Origin: Streptosporangiaceae bacterium NEAU-GS5
GTDB taxonomy: Bacteria; Actinomycetota; Actinomycetes; Streptosporangiales; Streptosporangiaceae
Length of the DNA stretch: 64,000 nucleotides
Direction of reading: 5' to 3'
Assembly (NCBI GenBank): GCA_017592665.1
Contig: JAGFNW010000003.1
Coordinates: 248,001 to 312,000 of the forward strand
This document shows, piece after piece, positions 59,884-64,000 of the stretch. Made by a program: the position numbers and the translations under genes. The notes under the pieces were generated by a model. It searched no databases and had not been told where the DNA came from. It saw nothing but the letters and a program-made list of their open reading frames with translations. Position 1 is the stretch's first letter. Each line of letters starts with the position of its first letter.

Positions 59884-59966
59884 TGGGCAAGGGGGGAGTT
59901 GAACCCCCACGTCCTTTCGGACACACGGACCTGAACCGTGCGCGTCTGCCATTCCGCCACTTGCCC
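59884..59966 (-). tRNA. tRNA-Leu (anticodon CAG)
   Basis: On the minus strand GGGCAAG and CTTGCCC form the acceptor stem; CACGG/CCGTG encloses TTCAGGT with anticodon CAG for CUG codons. A long variable arm (TGTCCGAAAGGACG) and T-arm GGGGGTTCAACTCCCCC are present. The discriminator is A; CCA is not encoded. A leucine tRNA beside fhaA is also found in mycobacteria. Confidence 0.96.
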
Positions 59967-60110
59967 GTCGCGGTTGGCCCTTTGATCGGGCGCCTGGAAA
60001 GGTTAGCACGTAACCGCCGGTGGTGCGGAACCCGGATACGATCCTTCTAGGTAGCGGAGCGCGACACACGCTGGACCGCGACCATGGGCATTCAGGAAGG
60101 GAGGTACCCG

Positions 60111-60851
60111 GTGGGAGTCCTTCAGCGCTTCGAGCGCAGGCTCGAAGGGTTGGTCGAGGGGGCCTTTGCGCGGGCGTTCAAGTCTGACCTGCAGCCGGTC
60201 GAAGTCGCCAGCGCCGTGCAACGGGAGATGGACGAACGAGCGGCGATCGTCGCGCAGGGGCGCACGCTCGTGCCCAACGACTTCGTCGTAGAGCTGTCCA
60301 CGACCGACAGTGAGCGGCTCGAGGTTTATGCCGACAGCATCAGCCACGAGCTGGCCAACCTCGCCAGGGAGTATGCCAAGGAACAGGGCTACTCCTTCGT
60401 CGGACCGGTCCGGGTGCGCTTCGAGACCGCCGATGACCTGGCGGTCGGCCTGTTCCGCATTCGCTCCGGCGTGATCCGCGGGGCGACCGTGGAGCAGGAT
60501 GAGATCCGTCAGCCGGTGAGCGATCTGCCCCGGGCGCCGCAGGGCGCCTTCGGCGGCCGCCCTCGGCTTCTCGTCTCCACCCAGGACGACCCGCAAGGCC
60601 AGCGGTCGTACGAGCTGACCACACCGGTCACCCTGCTCGGCCGCGGCACCGACTGCGATCTTCGGCTGGTCGATCCGGGCGTGTCCCGGCACCACGCCGA
60701 GCTGCGCGTGGAAGGGCAGCAGGTGGTCTTGGTGGATCTTGGTTCTACGAACGGCACCTTCGTCAACGGCCAGCCGGTGAGACGGCTGGAGCTGCAGGAC
60801 GGGACGAGGGTGACGCTCGGCCGCACGACTCTGGTGTTCCGGCGCGATTAA
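60111..60851 (+). CDS. fhaA: FHA-domain protein FhaA
   Basis: A 246-residue protein with an N-terminal DUF3662 domain (VLQRFERRLEGLVEGAFARA) and a C-terminal FHA domain (LLGRGTDCDLRL, SRHHAELR, LGSTNGTFVNG) that binds phosphothreonine. In mycobacteria FhaA binds the MviN pseudokinase and regulates peptidoglycan synthesis. The GTG at 60111 was chosen: AGGGAGG is eight bases upstream and homologs begin here. A -10-like TACGAT lies at 60037-60042. First gene of the cell-wall/kinase cluster. Confidence 0.95.
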   Translation: MGVLQRFERRLEGLVEGAFARAFKSDLQPVEVASAVQREMDERAAIVAQGRTLVPNDFVVELSTTDSERLEVYADSISHELANLAREYAKEQGYSFVGPVRVRFETADDLAVGLFRIRSGVIRGATVEQDEIRQPVSDLPRAPQGAFGGRPRLLVSTQDDPQGQRSYELTTPVTLLGRGTDCDLRLVDPGVSRHHAELRVEGQQVVLVDLGSTNGTFVNGQPVRRLELQDGTRVTLGRTTLVFRRD

Positions 60852-60868
60852 GGGTAGACAGACGGTCC

Positions 60869-61333
60869 ATGTCCGAACTCACACTGCTGCTGATCAAGCT
60901 CGCCTTCCTGGCGGTGCTGTGGTTCTTTGTCATTGCCGCAGTCGGGGTGATCCGGACAGACTTGTTCGGTCCGCGTACGGCTCCCGCACCAGCACGGAAG
61001 CCAGCCAAACCGGCAAAGCCGGTCTCTAAGCCAAAGAGGGGGGAACCTCGCCAAATGGTAGTAACCGGTGGCCCCCTCCAAGGGACCGTCATCAACCTCA
61101 CGGAGGCCCCGATCACCATAGGCCGGGCCAACGACGCGACGCTCGTCCTCAGCGACGACTACGCTTCGAGCAGGCACGCCCGGTTGTTCGCACAGGACGG
61201 CCAGTGGATTGTCGAAGATCTCGGCTCTACAAACGGCACGTACCTCGACCGTTCCAAAGTCACCCGCCCGACCCCGGTGCCTCTCGGAGTTCCGATCCGC
61301 ATCGGCAAAACCGTCATCGAATTGCGCAAATGA
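60869..61333 (+). CDS. fhaB: FHA-domain membrane protein FhaB (FipA)
   Basis: A 154-residue protein with one N-terminal membrane segment (LLLIKLAFLAVLWFFVIAAV), a Lys/Pro linker and an FHA domain (TIGRANDATLVL, SSRHARLF, LGSTNGTYLD). In mycobacteria it links FtsZ to FtsQ and is a PknA/B target. It starts 17 bases after fhaA and overlaps pstP by four bases. Confidence 0.95.
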   Translation: MSELTLLLIKLAFLAVLWFFVIAAVGVIRTDLFGPRTAPAPARKPAKPAKPVSKPKRGEPRQMVVTGGPLQGTVINLTEAPITIGRANDATLVLSDDYASSRHARLFAQDGQWIVEDLGSTNGTYLDRSKVTRPTPVPLGVPIRIGKTVIELRK

Positions 61334-62628
61334 CAATCGCACTCCGCTACGCCGCCCGCTCGGACGTCGGCCTCCTCCGCGAAGGAAACGAGGACTCGGC
61401 GTACGCTAGCGGCCGCCTTCTTGCCGTCGCCGACGGCATGGGAGGACACGCACACGGCGAGGTCGCCAGCTCGGTCGCCATCGCCGCACTGTCGTCCCTC
61501 GACCGCGACGGCCACGGGGGTGACCTGCTCAGCGACATCGAGGCGGCGGTCCGGGACGCCAACCATCAGCTGCACGCGATGGTCGCCCGGGATCCGAGCC
61601 TCAAGGGCATGGGCACCACACTGACCGCCATGCTGTGGAAGGGGCCGCGCTTCGCCCTCGTCCACGTCGGCGACTCCCGCGCCTACCTGCTCAGAGCCGG
61701 CGAGCTCTACCAGATCACGCACGATCACACGCTCGTGCAGTCACTGGTGGACGACGGCCGGATCACCCAGGAGGAGGCCGCCAACCATCCGCAGCGTTCG
61801 ATACTGCTGCGGGCGCTCGACGGCAGCGGCGAGGTCGACCCCGATCTGCAGGATCGCGAAGCCCAGGTGGGCGACCGCTACCTGCTCTGCTCGGACGGGC
61901 TTTCCACGGTCGTCAGCGCCGAGACGCTGCACCACACCCTGACCACGTACGACGACCCGGAAGAGGTGGTCAGGCAGCTCATCGACCTGGCCAACCGGGG
62001 CGGCGGGCCCGACAACATCACCTGTGTCGTGGCCGACGTGATCGAGGTGGACGACGTGCATCCACCGAATGCGGTCTCCCAGGTCGTGGGCGCCGCGGGA
62101 TCCGGGCGCTCCCGCTCGGCCCCGCCGGACACCCCCGCGGGCCGGGCCACCACGGTCACCGCGCCCCAGCCGGTGATCGTCGACGTCGACTACGAGGACG
62201 AGTCCGCCCCTGAGGCGCTCGCGGCCGGGCGACAGCAGCGTAAGCGGCGCGCCTGGCCGGTCGTGGCCGTCATGTTGCTCGGGGTGGCCGTCGCGCTCGG
62301 CATCGGCGGCTACTTCGGCTACCAGATGATCACGAATCAATATGAGGTCGGCCTCAACGGCGACCGCGTCGTGGTGTTCAAAGGCTCCGACATCGACCTA
62401 GGACCGATCCACTTGGCCCGGTCGGTGGTCAACGACCCCGGCGTCACGGTCTCCACCCTGCCGAGCTCGCTCCAGCAGAACGTCAGGGACGGCATCGGGG
62501 CCAACAGCCTGGCCGACGCCCTGGCAAAGGTGGACAACCTGAAGAAGCAGGTCACCCCGCCGGCGTCGCCGTCGCCAAAGGCGCCTTCCCCCAAGTCGTC
62601 CCCCTCCCCCACCGGATCCCATAAGTGA
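61330..62628 (+). CDS. pstP: PP2C-type Ser/Thr phosphatase PstP
   Basis: A 432-residue phosphatase that reverses Ser/Thr kinase signalling. The PP2C core has NEDSAY, VADGMGGHAHGE, GTTLTA, HVGDSRAYL, SDGLS and GGGPDNIT with the metal-binding aspartates. A linker with acidic VDVDYEDES, one membrane segment near residue 315 and a short extracellular part ending in a Ser/Pro-rich tail follow. The ATG overlaps the fhaB stop (61330-61333). Confidence 0.96.
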   Translation: MTIALRYAARSDVGLLREGNEDSAYASGRLLAVADGMGGHAHGEVASSVAIAALSSLDRDGHGGDLLSDIEAAVRDANHQLHAMVARDPSLKGMGTTLTAMLWKGPRFALVHVGDSRAYLLRAGELYQITHDHTLVQSLVDDGRITQEEAANHPQRSILLRALDGSGEVDPDLQDREAQVGDRYLLCSDGLSTVVSAETLHHTLTTYDDPEEVVRQLIDLANRGGGPDNITCVVADVIEVDDVHPPNAVSQVVGAAGSGRSRSAPPDTPAGRATTVTAPQPVIVDVDYEDESAPEALAAGRQQRKRRAWPVVAVMLLGVAVALGIGGYFGYQMITNQYEVGLNGDRVVVFKGSDIDLGPIHLARSVVNDPGVTVSTLPSSLQQNVRDGIGANSLADALAKVDNLKKQVTPPASPSPKAPSPKSSPSPTGSHK

Positions 62629-64000
62629 GCTCCGCAGTCCCCACTCCCGCCATCCCCATGACCGCCAAACGGCGCGTGGCCCAGCTGATGATGCTGGCCT
62701 TCGCCGTGATCATCGTGATGGCGGCGTACGCGAGCGTGGGACTCGGCATCAACAAGCAGATCCCGGCCGGGATGCTGACCTACGGCCTCGGCCTCGGCGG
62801 CCTCATGTTCGCCGCCTACCTCGTCCTGGCCAAGTTCGCCCCCTGGGCCGACCCCCTGATCCTGCCGCTCGTCACCGTCGTCAACGGGCTCGGGCTGGTG
62901 ATGATCTACCGGATCGAGCAGACGGGGCAGCCCGGCGCGTCGGCCTCGAGCCAGCTGCTGTGGACCGCGCTCGGCGTCGCCATGTTCGCCGCCACCCTGA
63001 TCGTGTGGAAGGACCACCGCACGCTGCAGCGGCTCACTTACACCGCGGGGTTCGTCGGAGTCGTGCTGCTGGCCATCCCGGCCGCGCTTCCGGCCAGCAT
63101 CAGCGAGGTCCAGGGCGCGAAGATCTGGATCAGGCTCGGCGGCTTCTCGATCCAGCCGGGCGAGTTCGCCAAGCTCGCGCTTGTCGTCTTCTTCGCCGGA
63201 TATCTCGTGACGAAGCGCGACGTGCTCGCCCTGGCCGGCCGCCGTCTGCTGTTCATCGACCTGCCCCGCGCCCGCGACCTCGGCCCGGTCCTGATCACCT
63301 GGGCGTTCTCCATCGCCGTGCTCATCCTGGAGAAGGACCTCGGCACCTCGCTGCTGCTGTTCGGCACGTTCATCGTGATGCTCTACATCGCGACCCAGCG
63401 CACCTCCTGGGTGCTGATCGGCGTCGTGCTCTTCGTCGGCGGCGCCGTGCTCGCCGGGCAGCTGTTCAGCCACGTGGAGGCCCGGTTCGACGCCTGGCTG
63501 CGGGCCGACTCCGCCGAGCTCTACCCGACCGCCGGCTTCCAGCTGATGCAGGGCCTGTTCGGGCTGGGCTCGGGCGGCGTGCTCGGCACGGGCCTCGGCC
63601 AGGGCCACCCCGACCTGATCCCCCTGTCGTTCTCCGACTTCATCTTCGACGCCCTCGGCGAGGAGCTGGGGCTCACCGGCCTGATGGCGATCCTCATGGT
63701 GTACGCGCTGCTCGTGGAGCGCGGGCTGCGCACCGCGATCGCGTCCCGCGACCCCTTCTCCAAGCTGCTGGCGGGCGGCCTGGCGTTCATCCTGGCGTGG
63801 CAGGTCTTCATCATCGTGGGCGGGGTCACCCGGCTCATCCCGCTGACCGGACTGGTCACGCCGTTCATGTCGGCCGGCGGCTCGGCGCTGCTGGCTAACT
63901 GGATTCTTATCGGCCTGCTTGTACGAATGTCTGACGCGGCACGAAGGCCGCCGCCCCAGGCCATCCAGGACGAAGGACTGACGCAGGTGATGCAACGATG
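62625..64000 (+). CDS. rodA: RodA/FtsW-family peptidoglycan glycosyltransferase (cut at window end)
   Basis: A SEDS protein of about 458 visible residues that probably lacks only its last codon or stop. It has about ten hydrophobic segments and the motifs KIWIRLGGFSIQPGEFAKLA, EKDLGTSLLLFG and SDFIFDALGEELGLTG, with the catalytic aspartate in the long loop. It polymerises lipid II with a partner penicillin-binding protein, whose gene (pbpA) normally follows, then pknA and pknB. GTG start overlaps the pstP stop (GTGA at 62625-62628). Confidence 0.94.
   Translation, partial: MSSAVPTPAIPMTAKRRVAQLMMLAFAVIIVMAAYASVGLGINKQIPAGMLTYGLGLGGLMFAAYLVLAKFAPWADPLILPLVTVVNGLGLVMIYRIEQTGQPGASASSQLLWTALGVAMFAATLIVWKDHRTLQRLTYTAGFVGVVLLAIPAALPASISEVQGAKIWIRLGGFSIQPGEFAKLALVVFFAGYLVTKRDVLALAGRRLLFIDLPRARDLGPVLITWAFSIAVLILEKDLGTSLLLFGTFIVMLYIATQRTSWVLIGVVLFVGGAVLAGQLFSHVEARFDAWLRADSAELYPTAGFQLMQGLFGLGSGGVLGTGLGQGHPDLIPLSFSDFIFDALGEELGLTGLMAILMVYALLVERGLRTAIASRDPFSKLLAGGLAFILAWQVFIIVGGVTRLIPLTGLVTPFMSAGGSALLANWILIGLLVRMSDAARRPPPQAIQDEGLTQVMQR

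Noticed and set aside
59637-60050. 137-residue plus-strand frame across the G-rich hairpins and tRNA-Leu
   Set aside because: It passes through an intact tRNA gene in antisense and has biased low-complexity sequence.
62337-63995. 552-residue minus-strand frame opposite pstP and rodA
   Set aside because: It mirrors the codon structure of well-supported conserved genes and is charged, low-complexity sequence with no family likeness.

Overview
The window is high-GC DNA from an actinomycete. The proteasome activator Bpa, an FhaA-FhaB-PstP-RodA cluster, LytR-CpsA-Psr and SigE-type regulators, frequent GTG/TTG starts and 4-base stop/start overlaps all fit Actinomycetota. The general style (Streptosporangiaceae such as Nonomuraea or Sphaerisporangium) is my inference, because no rRNA or species marker is present. 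Genes are dense on both strands, and most large open frames opposite them are GC-driven shadows.

Region 1-14 kb: a truncated acyl-CoA ligase; a SigE-family sigma factor divergent from a cysteine-rich protein plus MauE-like membrane protein; a solitary AAA ATPase bracketed by 12-bp direct repeats; a three-gene operon of an Lgt-like membrane enzyme, a small membrane protein and a multi-cysteine radical SAM enzyme resembling the tetraether-synthase (Tes/MJ0619) family; an M15 peptidase; a MerR/TipAS regulator; a NUDIX-NYN fusion; and a permease/TIGR03943 pair with a His-rich loop.

Region 14-30 kb: a tRNA-Ser, an EspI-like ATPase with a long repetitive disordered region, a quinone oxidoreductase-bpa pair, a HAD phosphatase, a cold shock gene with a strong terminator, serS, pheA and a DUF4446 gene. 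Between pheA and the DUF4446 gene lies an array of about 43 units of 17-18 bp with higher-order structure. Then come a phosphatase-like membrane protein, a GT-C mannosyltransferase-like protein, a GT2 glycosyltransferase and a STAS protein.

Region 30-44 kb: a two-component system, a small YidC-like insertase cluster, an RsbW-like kinase, a PAS-GAF histidine kinase, a leaderless ogt, and a TPP-riboswitch-controlled cytX transporter. Next are a lipoprotein, a frameshifted DUF3800 remnant, and an astacin-like metalloprotease carrying seven near-identical 39-residue propeller repeats.

Region 44-60 kb: an ankyrin protein with an IclR regulator and a quinone reductase; an XRE-ImmA/IrrE peptidase with a partner gene; Kelch, rhodanese, MarR/cupin, Fpg/Nei, hydrolase-GPP34, LCP, two CNNM-type membrane proteins and an amino acid permease. 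Region 60-64 kb: tRNA-Leu followed by fhaA-fhaB-pstP-rodA, the start of the conserved pknB cell-wall/division cluster, cut by the window edge.

A theme across the window is repeated DNA at gene 3' ends. Downstream of merR, the HAD gene and pheA, short tandem copies include the last codons and stop codon of the gene.
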